A DNA stretch of 13,275 nucleotides from Pyrinomonadaceae bacterium (GTDB lineage: Bacteria; Acidobacteriota; Blastocatellia; Pyrinomonadales; Pyrinomonadaceae), in NCBI GenBank assembly GCA_025937955.1, contig JAICQI010000064.1, positions 1 through 13,275 of the forward strand, in the 5' to 3' direction. Every line of letters begins with the position of its first letter. Position 1 is the stretch's first letter. Below the pieces are notes generated by a model. That model was not told where the DNA came from and searched no databases. It was given only the letters and a program-made list of their open reading frames with translations. The translations under genes and the position numbers were made by a program. Shown piece after piece: positions 7,301 through 13,275 of the stretch.

Positions 7301-8008
7301 GTCTTTAACTTGTCATATAACTACACGCTGCCAAAACTGGCCCGAGGCTCCTTTGATAACAAACTTACTCGAGGAGTCTTCAACGGCTGGCAGGTATCGG
7401 GCATCACGACATTCCAGACTGGTACACCGATTCGGCTGAGGTTTAGCGGCGCCATAAATGATGCTCGGGCTGGGCTGGCTTGGTTTGGCACCGACGCATT
7501 TAACATTCTGGGGCAAAGCATTGGAGCAGTGGCGCCGGTGTATCTAGCCAACCCATTGGCTGGTGGTAAAAAGGTTGGCGACCAGTATTTCGACTTAAAT
7601 GCGATTGCAATTCCCAAGTTCCCGAACACTGGCCCAGCCCAACCACCCTTCTACTTGAGGGCACCCAGCAGGAGCAACTTTGACGTTTCGTTCTTCAAGA
7701 ACTTTAACTTCAGCGAGAGTAAGAAGTTTCAGTTCCGAGCGGGCTTTTTCAACATCTTCAACCAGGCATACCCCAGTCAGATCACCACGGCAGGCGGCTT
7801 CGGCCAAAGCGATATCTACCTGACGCTCAACACCCAGTGCGTCGCCGGTGGGACCGTCACCGTTCCCAATGGAGCGGGAGGTACAACAGACGTCTGCGAT
7901 CCGACCAAGGGCTTTGAGCTTGATCAAGCCACGAAAGACAACTTCGGCAAGATCGTAAATAAACATGGACGGCGAATCGTCGAGTTCGCGTTCAAGTTTT
8001 ACTTCTAG
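4349..8008 (+). CDS. Oar-like TonB-dependent outer-membrane receptor with N-terminal carboxypeptidase-regulatory-like domain
   Basis: This 1219-residue protein is a predicted outer-membrane beta-barrel that imports a large ligand using TonB-ExbBD energy. Residues 1-33 form a signal peptide (cleavage near RAQ). A carboxypeptidase-regulatory-like beta-sandwich spans about 38-115 (GTVQDPAGA, GAYVFNAVTPGTYTLRVEAAGF). A TonB-box-like ETVTIT lies at 127-132, and the plug follows (about 140-262, with NNVQIDGA and EVKVQTSNYAAEHG). The barrel begins with GGPI and DKLFFFFGFEYYYQ (321-334) and ends in EFAFKFYF, with the terminal phenylalanine expected of a barrel. Cysteines are few and paired: C366/C384, CNNC (532-535) and CGGC (620-623). 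The start is supported by GGAGGAG 5 bases upstream. This architecture is abundant in acidobacteria and, unlike Bacteroidota SusC, has no SusD gene beside it. The substrate is unknown; glycan fragments are suggested only by the glycosidases and ROK regulator upstream. Confidence 0.93.
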   Translation: MSLPNMRKFYATLIVSVFVFSLTMLGGVLVTRAQSTGSGTLRGTVQDPAGAIIRDASVTLINERTKDERKAKTNDDGAYVFNAVTPGTYTLRVEAAGFKTVEQKRVAVETASTRTADITAEIGQPTETVTITAGTDQLQTETGAKENTITASQIDNLSIISRSSLELLRILPGVVAPDNTALEQVSFGGGANANNAYHVNGLRGEQNNVQIDGARMIDFGANNGTVITANPDMVQEVKVQTSNYAAEHGTSAVQISATTKGGSRDFHGSVYDYIRHYNFQANDRSNTINNVVRPKSQYNYPGGNIGGPILLPWTNFNRNRDKLFFFFGFEYYYQRVDEGSSLFTVPTLKERAGDFTGFPVVYPRGCIVNGVDVGGQAATNLSACKNNLGAALLNLFPAPNRDGGQNYVYSVLRPNDRSQYNVRVDYNISDKTKLYVKFAREYEEQGFPRGLWWDSSNFEVPGKLTSYNTGKSFVANLTSIVNSTMTNEVLFAASKLDLNYNYAEPDKVSFEGLGLTAADRVGFRGQANSSVCNNCAGIDFAGTNPFVPIGYTNNWWSGVFINAYGFPIRSPYSSFSLTDNVSKIYNTHTLKFGAFIEQANKNQQSNHDTNIITEGFENICGGCGGSRSHGGTGYNFADLYVGRPMSFTQATDRPADSFRYYNYEFYVQDSWKARPNLTLEAGLRFAWFPQNYERNGLGVLFDPSAYDRSQGIFINKDRTQPNGFKLASRGEIPKGVLPNPGVALMPRLNVAWDVGGKGDFVIRAGAGMFYNRVQGNYDYYSSGQMPNTYGASINWDSIPNFTLDFNNIHTIDPFAFANVNVSSRDVQSNDLPRTANFSLTIEKRLPGNNIFSVAYVGTQGRHLPQQRSVNIVPLGTFSSGTVNGVDLSVPANRAGLANSVITQFRPFPAYNTVGFYQFTGTSSYHSLQATLSHQSGKNLQYFATYTFAKALGTVATNETDGSAWADPIDTRGRSWGVLPFDRTHVFNLSYNYTLPKLARGSFDNKLTRGVFNGWQVSGITTFQTGTPIRLRFSGAINDARAGLAWFGTDAFNILGQSIGAVAPVYLANPLAGGKKVGDQYFDLNAIAIPKFPNTGPAQPPFYLRAPSRSNFDVSFFKNFNFSESKKFQFRAGFFNIFNQAYPSQITTAGGFGQSDIYLTLNTQCVAGGTVTVPNGAGGTTDVCDPTKGFELDQATKDNFGKIVNKHGRRIVEFAFKFYF

Positions 8009-8037
8009 GCGACACGCCTAAGGGTGAACACTTCGAC

Positions 8038-8081
8038 CGGCGCGAGTGGCTTCAACCGTCACTCGCGCCGCTTCCATTTTT
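8038..8081 (+). terminator. Intrinsic terminator of the receptor gene
   Basis: CGGCGCGAGTG (8038-8048) pairs perfectly with CACTCGCGCCG (8060-8070), and one G-U and one C-G pair extend the stem to 13 bp with a 7-base loop. A T-run at 8077-8081 follows after six bases. It lies 29 bases beyond the receptor stop codon. A smaller 6-bp hairpin, TAGGCG/CGCCTA (8006-8011/8015-8020), spans the stop codon itself. The stem is GC-rich and convincing, so the downstream TPR gene most likely has its own promoter. Confidence 0.8.
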
Positions 8082-8158
8082 GTAGGGGCGGCCCGGCCGT
8101 GGTTCGAGACATGCATTTGTTCTGCAAGACGGGCGGCCACGGAGTGCCGCCCCTACAA
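8080..8158. repeat. 79-bp palindromic element with 13-bp terminal inverted repeats (REP/MITE-like)
   Basis: The ends TTGTAGGGGCGGC (8080-8092) and GCCGCCCCTACAA (8146-8158) are perfect inverted copies. Inside them, CCGTGG (8097-8102) pairs with CCACGG (8137-8142) after small unpaired stretches (8093-8096 and 8143-8145), and the centre carries TGCA (8112-8115 and 8123-8126). No flanking target duplication is evident and nothing is coded inside. The element abuts the T-run of the receptor terminator. GTAGGGGCGG-type palindromes are, from memory, common dispersed intergenic repeats in several phyla; copy number here cannot be judged from one window. Confidence 0.72.
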
Positions 8159-8232
8159 TTGCACCCGTCCAATGGCGTAGAGACCTGGTCAGCGCTATCA
8201 TTGCGAGACCCTGCCCTGTAATCGAGGACACT

Positions 8233-9255
8233 ATGAACGGCTATTTTCGGTTTGTTGTTGTCTTGGCGATGTTGCTCATTGCGCGGGTTGTCGTGTATTC
8301 ACAAGCTCCCGTTGATGGTGATTCAAAGTATAAGACCGCCGATACGAATAACGCTGTCATTGAAGGGCGTGTAGCGTTGCCTTCGGGGTTCTCTGCCGAG
8401 CGACACATTCGCATTACTCTGAAGACACAATTAATGACCTTGTCTAATCGATACACCAACAAGCAGGGCGAATTTCGATTCGACAATTTGAGCGAAGGCA
8501 TCTACTACGTACAGGCCGAAGTCGACGGAGAAGAGTTTGAGCCGGTGGTTCAAAAAGTTGCGCTCGGCCGTGGGATCGTGGGCGAAGTCACTCTTCAATT
8601 GCGTGAGAAGAAGTTGCCTGCGTCGTTCAACACTCCCAGAGTCGTTTCAGTTGCAGAACTCAGGCAATCGGTTCCAGCGCCGGCAAGGAAGGAATACGAA
8701 CTTGGTGTGAAGCTTGTGGCCAAAGGCAATGTTGCTGAAGCGGCGGTTCGTTTTGAAAAAGCCGTCCTATTGTATCCAGACTATCTCGCCGCACGTAACG
8801 ATCTCGGCGCTCAATTCCTCAAACTCAAACGAATTGATGAAGCAGAAGAAGCGTTCCAAATCGTGCTTGCCAAAGATCCGAAGAACTTCAACGCGAAATT
8901 CAATCTCGGACTCGTGCGTGTCGAGCGGAAGGATTACAGGGATGCAATCGCTCAACTAAATCAGGCGATTGTAATCGACAGTACACGTCCGGTGGCGCGT
9001 CTCTGGCTTGGCGTTGCGATGCTTGAATCGGGTGATCCACTCTCAGCCGAGAGGGAGTTTACGAAGGCACTTGTGATGGGCGGCACGGAGTGTATTGCCG
9101 CTCACTATCATTTAGCTCGCATATTCATGAGCCGGGGAGACCTGGCAGAAGCGTTACGTGCCGTGCGAGCCTATTTAGATGAAGCACCCAAGGGCGAATA
9201 CGTGAATGAGGCCAGGGAGCTGGAAAAGAAGCTCAGCCCGCAGTCGAAACAGTAA
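8233..9255 (+). CDS. Exported protein with carboxypeptidase-regulatory-like (CnaB-like) domain and TPRs
   Basis: This 340-residue protein starts with a signal peptide (1-23, cleavage near YSQ). A beta-sandwich domain at about 40-125 has the carboxypeptidase-regulatory/CnaB pattern (AVIEGRVALPSG, NKQGEFRFDNLSEGIYYVQAEVDG). About five TPRs follow (152-185, 186-219, 220-253, 254-287, 289-322), with typical signatures such as YPDYLAARNDLGAQFLKLKR and FNAKFNLGLVRVERKDYRDA. It has no catalytic motif and is probably a periplasmic or surface-exposed scaffold binding other proteins. GAGGA (8224-8228) lies 4 bases before the ATG. The receptor gene upstream carries the same type of N-terminal module, but a terminator separates them. 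The next gene is convergent and ends 10 bases away. The partner is unknown. Confidence 0.85.
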   Translation: MNGYFRFVVVLAMLLIARVVVYSQAPVDGDSKYKTADTNNAVIEGRVALPSGFSAERHIRITLKTQLMTLSNRYTNKQGEFRFDNLSEGIYYVQAEVDGEEFEPVVQKVALGRGIVGEVTLQLREKKLPASFNTPRVVSVAELRQSVPAPARKEYELGVKLVAKGNVAEAAVRFEKAVLLYPDYLAARNDLGAQFLKLKRIDEAEEAFQIVLAKDPKNFNAKFNLGLVRVERKDYRDAIAQLNQAIVIDSTRPVARLWLGVAMLESGDPLSAEREFTKALVMGGTECIAAHYHLARIFMSRGDLAEALRAVRAYLDEAPKGEYVNEARELEKKLSPQSKQ

Positions 9256-9265
9256 CGGTCTTACA

Positions 9266-11479
9266 TTACTTTGCAACGATGAAGTTCGTCGCACGGGTCA
9301 CGCTGCTCTTGCCGTCACCAACCGTCACCTTTAACTCGTAAGCTCCCGGCGGGAATTTATCCAACGGAAATGAACTGGCGTACTTGATCTGTCCTTGTTC
9401 GTTCGGAGCTGGTAGTTGACCGGGTGTTTTCACGAGGGAACGTTGACTCTGCAAAATTTCAATGGTGACCTGCAGGGGCTCTGTCGATCCTTTCGCAGGC
9501 CATGCTGTAAAAAAGAACGCCAGCTGCGGAGCAACAGATTTAGCAATCGGCTGGCCCAGATTTGGATAAACCAGGAGCTCACCGAAATGGAACGGCTGGT
9601 CACGTTTCTGCTCCTCAGGTGTCAGCCGCTCCGCACGTTGTAAAACGGCCACACTGCTGAGCCGCGGTTTCGTCTCGTCGACGCCTGGAATTTCCAGGCT
9701 TGCCTTCTTAAGACTTACCTTTTCAGATGACGCATCATAAGCAATGAGGTCCACCGTGTAGCGGCCCGGAGACAGTTGCGTCTCGCGGTAAAAAAGGACG
9801 TCTCCTTTTTTCGCCGTGGCGAGTTTTTCAAGTGGACCAGTTAGGGGGTAGTGGTGGCTAAGTTTTTGGACGATTTCATTCGCTTGATTTCGGATTAAGG
9901 CGACAAAAGAAAAGTTTGCGTTGTAATTCTTATTGTCGTTGCTTGTGAACTCGAATGCGGATAGAGGCGCCTCAGCCAGAATCAGTGACAGCCCCGGCCG
10001 GCTCGGTGCAGGAAAACTCAGCGCGGAACCCATGAATGGAAATGTTCTTGAATTCGGGTCTGCACTTCGAGCTGCTGCAATTGCGGGCGCTTCATAATCA
10101 AGCACGGGGAGCTGGCCCATCGACTCTACGGCATAGTAGCCCTTGCGAGTTTGTACCTCGAGACTTGGCCGATTTAACTTCACGTTGACTTGACGGAATT
10201 TTCCGTTGTAGTCCTCATTCTTCGGCACGTACGTAAGCATGTAATACCCATTCATATCGTCGTTAATTCGACGCACACCATTTACGAGGTCATTTGTGTC
10301 GTGAATGAGAATGCCTCCAGTCTGGTCAGCGAGCTGGCCGAGACCGCTGCGAGGATCAAACCGTAGCAGTTCTTCGTTCCTTTCCAGCGATTTCATATAA
10401 GGTCCACTGGACATACGGTCAGAACCCCGGCTTTGTTGACCTATCCGTTGCGCCACGATGGAGTTAAGTTCACGAGCCGATTCCGCCGTTCCGCTCTCAG
10501 TCCGCAGGCCCGCTGCATCAATCGTATAAATGCTGACGTTCGCACGGTTGGCGGCGCTGATCACCGCAGGAAATTTTGTCTGAACGGAAGTTGGCAACGC
10601 CAGGCCTTCGGAAAAGAAAATAATCGTCTTTCTACCTGGCAGGTTCCGCATTGGATTGATTACGGCAAGCAGGCCATTGATCGTGGCAAATCCCTGCTGG
10701 TCTCGCTCAAGATTTTCGAACTGTTGGAGCATGCTCGATTCCATCTCGACGATTTTTTGCGCGACTGCAGCCTGTCCGGCGGCTTGCCCGGCGGCCGCTG
10801 CCCCACTGTTATCACCAGCCATGCCCCCGCTGGTTGCGGCCGCTTGCAATGAGTCGATTTGACGATCCAGGACCGCACCGCGGTCCGCAAGATCACGTGA
10901 TCGTTGGGCACTGGACGCGTAAGTTGAGCTGGCGGCGCTGGTCGCGCTCTCGACTGCCGCCTTCACCAGCTCCGCGTTGTCCGTGAACGACTGGACGGTG
11001 TTCAGAGACAAATCAATCCTGAACACACCGGTGAAGTCGCCGCCCGCCATACCTTCAGTTGCATAAGCGATGCCTGCCTTTTTCGCCAATGAGCGAGCCT
11101 CCGGCGAGAGGCGGTCAAATACCAGCGCGATTATTCCGGGAGTGGTGCGATTGGCGGGCAGTGCGGATGGCGTCTGTTGTAATCGAACGTTACTGTCTTT
11201 TGGTGCAGCACTACCGTTAGCGTCCTGTGGAGATTCACGACTTACGAACCGAAAAGAAACAATTTTCTGCCCAACCCCGTCTTCCAGCACTTCAAAATCC
11301 TGGGCGGTCAGATCTTTTACAGGCCTGCCCTTTTTGTCCTTGACAACTATGTCGAGTCTGACTTCGTTGCTGCGAACACGAATCACGTCGTCCTGAGTCT
11401 GCGGCGTTTGCCCGCCGGTACGATTGAGAATAGAAAGACTCAGCGCAATTGCAAGAAGCAGAGTTACTAGTTGTTTCAT
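9266..11479 (-). CDS. Exported VWFA-related (acidobacterial-type) domain protein
   Basis: This 737-residue protein belongs to the VWFA-related family first named from acidobacteria. Residues 1-24 are a signal peptide. A segment at about 32-80 (VRLDIVVKDKKGRPVKDLTAQDFEV-like, with LEDG) is the family's N-terminal hallmark. The von Willebrand A fold runs from about 112 to 420: IIALVFDRLS (116-125), KTIIFFSEGL (284-293), VSIYTIDAAG (315-324), LADQTGG (383-389) and YYMLTYVP (412-419). The canonical metal site D-x-S-x-S is D122-R-L-S-P here, so the first serine is replaced by leucine and metal binding may be weakened. An Ala/Ser/Gln-rich stretch (about 171-240) interrupts the domain. The last 270 residues look like beta-rich domains of unknown role. 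GAGGG 9 bases before the ATG supports the start. It is the only clear minus-strand gene, probably envelope-located and involved in adhesion or complex assembly; its partner is unknown. Confidence 0.88.
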   Translation of the reverse strand: MKQLVTLLLAIALSLSILNRTGGQTPQTQDDVIRVRSNEVRLDIVVKDKKGRPVKDLTAQDFEVLEDGVGQKIVSFRFVSRESPQDANGSAAPKDSNVRLQQTPSALPANRTTPGIIALVFDRLSPEARSLAKKAGIAYATEGMAGGDFTGVFRIDLSLNTVQSFTDNAELVKAAVESATSAASSTYASSAQRSRDLADRGAVLDRQIDSLQAAATSGGMAGDNSGAAAAGQAAGQAAVAQKIVEMESSMLQQFENLERDQQGFATINGLLAVINPMRNLPGRKTIIFFSEGLALPTSVQTKFPAVISAANRANVSIYTIDAAGLRTESGTAESARELNSIVAQRIGQQSRGSDRMSSGPYMKSLERNEELLRFDPRSGLGQLADQTGGILIHDTNDLVNGVRRINDDMNGYYMLTYVPKNEDYNGKFRQVNVKLNRPSLEVQTRKGYYAVESMGQLPVLDYEAPAIAAARSADPNSRTFPFMGSALSFPAPSRPGLSLILAEAPLSAFEFTSNDNKNYNANFSFVALIRNQANEIVQKLSHHYPLTGPLEKLATAKKGDVLFYRETQLSPGRYTVDLIAYDASSEKVSLKKASLEIPGVDETKPRLSSVAVLQRAERLTPEEQKRDQPFHFGELLVYPNLGQPIAKSVAPQLAFFFTAWPAKGSTEPLQVTIEILQSQRSLVKTPGQLPAPNEQGQIKYASSFPLDKFPPGAYELKVTVGDGKSSVTRATNFIVAK

Positions 11480-11677
11480 GGTTGCGTGCCCTCAATTCAA
11501 CGGTCGGCGTGATTACGCAAGTATAGGCGTGTTTCTGTTATAGAACCAGATCAGAACGTCCCTGATGCAGGCAAATCAGTGAGGTGGATCGCCGTCCAAT
11601 TCGAGTATTCTCTTTGGAGATCACAGACATCGCTGTTGTATACTTTTCGCAACGATTTCCCTTCTGTTTGGATAGAC
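11480..11677. promoter_or_regulatory. Divergent promoter region between the VWFA-related and TPR genes
   Basis: This 198-base gap must hold promoters for both directions. Toward the TPR gene, TATACT (11639-11644) matches the -10 consensus at 5 of 6 positions, with a weak -35, TTGGAG (11614-11619), 19 bases upstream. Toward the VWFA-related gene, a minus-strand TATACT lies at 11525-11520, with only a poor -35 (TGGTTC) 17 bases upstream. Both assignments are tentative. Confidence 0.3.
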
Positions 11678-12880
11678 ATGGCAAAAGCTGAATGGCTGTA
11701 TTTATTGATGTTTCTCGCCGCGTGCGTATTTGCCGTGCCGGCGGCTGCACAGACCGGCCCGGAGTCTCCTGATGCAGCCTTTGCTCGCGCTATAGAGTTG
11801 CACCAATCCGGAGATATTGAAGGCGCTATTCGGGGCTATGAGGCGGTTCTTGCTAAGCAGCCTCAGAGAGTGGAAGTGCGGTCTAATCTTGGTGCTGCAT
11901 ATTCAAAGTTGGGGCGTTACGAAGAAGCGATCAATCAATACATACAAGCACTCAAGATCGACAACAAGAACGAGACGATCCGTTTCAATCTTGCGCTTGC
12001 TTATTACAAGGCCGCTATCTTTCCCGAGGCAGCGAATGAATTGACGACCTTCCTGGCCGCTGCTCCGCAAGATTTACCACAACGTAAGAATGCTGTTCTG
12101 CTGCTCGCCGATTGCAACGTGCGACTGGGAAACTACAAGAAAGTTATCGAGTCGTTATCGCCACTCGCCGAAGCGGATCCAAACGATCGCACGGTGGCTT
12201 TTTTGTTAGGCAGCGCGCTTCTCAGCGACGGTCAGTTGAGTCGTGGGCAGCAATTAATAGACAAAGTATTTCACGATGAGGATTCTGCCGAGGCTCATCT
12301 GCTACTCGGATCGACGCTCCTTCTCGCCGATGATGGGCACGGCGCAATCAAAGAGTTTGAGCGTGCAATTCAATTAGATCCCAAGTTGCCGACATTACAA
12401 GCGTGGTATGGGCGTGCCCTGATGCGAATGGGTGACTCGACGAGAGCTAAGGCCGCTTTTCGTGTTGAGCTGGAAAAGAATGAAACTGATTTCGACGCCA
12501 ATCTATTTACAGGTGTCTTGCTCCGGCAAGACAGGCAGTATGAAGAGGCTTTGCCATACTTGACTCGCGCAACTCGCCTGAGACCACGCGACCAGTACGC
12601 TCGTTACCATTTGGCTGCGGTTTATGCAGCTCTCGCCAAACCAAAGGATGCATTGCCATTGCTCGAGGGCGTGGCAAAGGAGTTCCCGGAATTTTCCGAA
12701 GCTCGCGTGCTGTTGGCGTCTGTGTACTACCGGCTTAACCGAAAGGAAGACGGCGACCGCGAAAAAGCTGCGGTTCAAAAGCTAACCGCAGAGCAGCAGG
12801 CGAAACAACCTGGAGCTCAGAGTAACAGTGATCCTCCAGCGCCAACCAAGCCGCCAGATAATTTCGAAGATCAACGCTAA
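11678..12880 (+). CDS. Exported TPR-repeat protein
   Basis: This 400-residue protein is made almost wholly of tetratricopeptide repeats. The ATG at 11678 is chosen over the in-frame GTG at 11579, because it places a good signal peptide at the very N-terminus (hydrophobic LLMFLAACVFAV, cleavage near AAA-Q at 24/25); the longer form would bury this segment. About nine TPRs run from residue 33 to about 370, for example VEVRSNLGAAYSKLGRYEEA, ETIRFNLALAYYKAAIFPEA and PTLQAWYGRALMRMGDSTRA. A Gln/Pro-rich tail (about 375-400) follows. No enzyme motif is present, so a periplasmic scaffold or adaptor role is inferred. No strong Shine-Dalgarno is visible. Another exported TPR gene starts 39 bases downstream and is probably cotranscribed. 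Confidence 0.85.
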   Translation: MAKAEWLYLLMFLAACVFAVPAAAQTGPESPDAAFARAIELHQSGDIEGAIRGYEAVLAKQPQRVEVRSNLGAAYSKLGRYEEAINQYIQALKIDNKNETIRFNLALAYYKAAIFPEAANELTTFLAAAPQDLPQRKNAVLLLADCNVRLGNYKKVIESLSPLAEADPNDRTVAFLLGSALLSDGQLSRGQQLIDKVFHDEDSAEAHLLLGSTLLLADDGHGAIKEFERAIQLDPKLPTLQAWYGRALMRMGDSTRAKAAFRVELEKNETDFDANLFTGVLLRQDRQYEEALPYLTRATRLRPRDQYARYHLAAVYAALAKPKDALPLLEGVAKEFPEFSEARVLLASVYYRLNRKEDGDREKAAVQKLTAEQQAKQPGAQSNSDPPAPTKPPDNFEDQR

Positions 12881-12919
12881 CAATCCAAGGAGAGCAAATA
12901 AATCTTAGCGCGTGCCGTC

Positions 12920-13275
12920 ATGAACAACCTCCGTATCTGGTTGTCCCTGTTATTCGTATTCTCGGTAGGTTACGCGTTGGTAATACACGGGCAATCCAGG
13001 TCGAGATCTAAGCGAGTACCAGCGGGCGCGAAAACAGCCACGCAGTCGGACACTGCGTCGGACACTGCGTTTGAGAATGCTGCCAAGGTTGCAGACGAAG
13101 CTCGTGTTGCAGGTCGACTCGACGAAGCAATTGAGGCGTACACGAACGCAGTTCGGATGCGGCCGAAGTGGCCGGATGGCTGGTGGTATCTCGGCGCAAT
13201 CTATTACGCGAAAGATCTGTACCCTCAGGCGAGGGACTCCTTTAGCAACCTGGTAGCGCTTCAGCCGGAGCGAGC
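12920..13275 (+). CDS. Exported TPR-repeat protein, 3' truncated by the window edge
   Basis: The frame is open from the ATG to the window end (118 full codons). It encodes a signal peptide (1-24, WLSLLFVFSVGYALV, cleavage near HGQ), a basic and Thr/Ser/Ala-rich linker containing SDTASDTA, and then at least two TPRs (about 52-85, AGRLDEAIEAYTNAVRMRP; and 86 onward, GWWYLGAIYYAKDLYPQA). It follows the previous TPR gene by 39 bases on the same strand, which suggests an operon of related scaffold proteins. The start is slightly uncertain: AAGGAGAG (12887-12894) is 25 bases before the ATG, which is too far for normal initiation, and an in-frame TAA at 12899-12901 rules out an earlier start except a non-standard codon such as ATC at 12902. 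No function is assigned beyond TPR scaffold. Confidence 0.8.
   Translation, partial: MNNLRIWLSLLFVFSVGYALVIHGQSRSRSKRVPAGAKTATQSDTASDTAFENAAKVADEARVAGRLDEAIEAYTNAVRMRPKWPDGWWYLGAIYYAKDLYPQARDSFSNLVALQPER
13046..13069. repeat. 12-bp perfect tandem duplication within the last TPR gene
   Basis: TCGGACACTGCG occurs twice head to tail and is followed by a T that begins a third partial unit. It encodes SDTA-SDTA in the linker between the signal peptide and the first TPR. The unit keeps frame, so gain or loss of copies would only change linker length. Confidence 0.8.

Noticed and set aside
4349..8008. SusC/SusD-type system
   Set aside because: The receptor has the acidobacterial Oar-like layout and no SusD-like lipoprotein gene lies in the window; the next gene is a CnaB/TPR protein.
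8080..8158. CRISPR repeat or phage attachment site
   Set aside because: There is only one palindromic unit with no spacer array, and no integrase or cas gene is present.
8024..8221. Open frame of 65 codons between the receptor and the CnaB/TPR gene
   Set aside because: It runs through the terminator stem and the 79-bp palindrome, has no protein-like composition and no ribosome site; it is a by-product of the non-coding repeats.
11579..11677. GTG start that would extend the TPR protein by 33 residues
   Set aside because: It would place the clear signal peptide 33 residues inside the protein; the ATG at 11678 gives a normal exported N-terminus. The extra region also holds a likely promoter.
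8233..13275. Bat aerotolerance operon
   Set aside because: There is no MoxR ATPase or DUF58 protein, the VWA protein lacks the flanking transmembrane helices of BatA/BatB, and it lies on the opposite strand.

Overview
The window looks like a chromosomal segment of an Acidobacteriota bacterium, possibly the Blastocatellia side of the phylum. The reasons are a VWFA-related protein of the type first described from acidobacteria, a very large TonB-dependent receptor of the Oar-like type with an N-terminal carboxypeptidase-regulatory-like domain, several exported TPR proteins, and no SusD partner beside the receptor. This assignment is an inference from gene content; there is no rRNA or marker gene to confirm it. 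I see no tRNA, rRNA, CRISPR array, transposase, integrase or phage gene.

Left part (1-3882, all + strand): the last 46 codons of a GH5-like cellulase-family enzyme, an exported GH2 exo-glycosidase (probably a beta-galactosidase) with both catalytic glutamates, and a ROK-family repressor with a winged helix-turn-helix. The 35-base gap between the two hydrolases suggests cotranscription. A long AT-rich inverted repeat lies between the GH2 gene and the ROK gene. Together this reads as a small glycan-use locus with its own sugar-responsive regulator.

Middle (3883-8232): a 466-base intergenic region with several hairpins, a plausible sigma70-type promoter and an approximately 200-nt leader precedes the 1219-residue TonB-dependent receptor. 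The receptor gene ends at a strong intrinsic terminator, followed at once by a 79-bp palindromic element with 13-bp terminal inverted repeats.

Right part (8233-13275): an exported protein with a carboxypeptidase-regulatory-like (CnaB-like) domain plus TPRs on +, a VWFA-related exported protein on - that ends only 10 bases from it, then two exported TPR proteins on +, the second cut by the window edge. The receptor and the first TPR protein carry the same kind of N-terminal beta-sandwich module. All of these except the ROK regulator carry predicted signal peptides (the GH5 N-terminus is not visible), so the segment is mainly an envelope and periplasm programme: glycan hydrolysis, outer-membrane uptake and protein-protein scaffolds. 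I found no clear evidence of a wholly new system. The most useful leads are the structured leader before the receptor, the two palindromic intergenic elements, the ROK protein with an altered zinc motif, and the VWA/TPR cluster.
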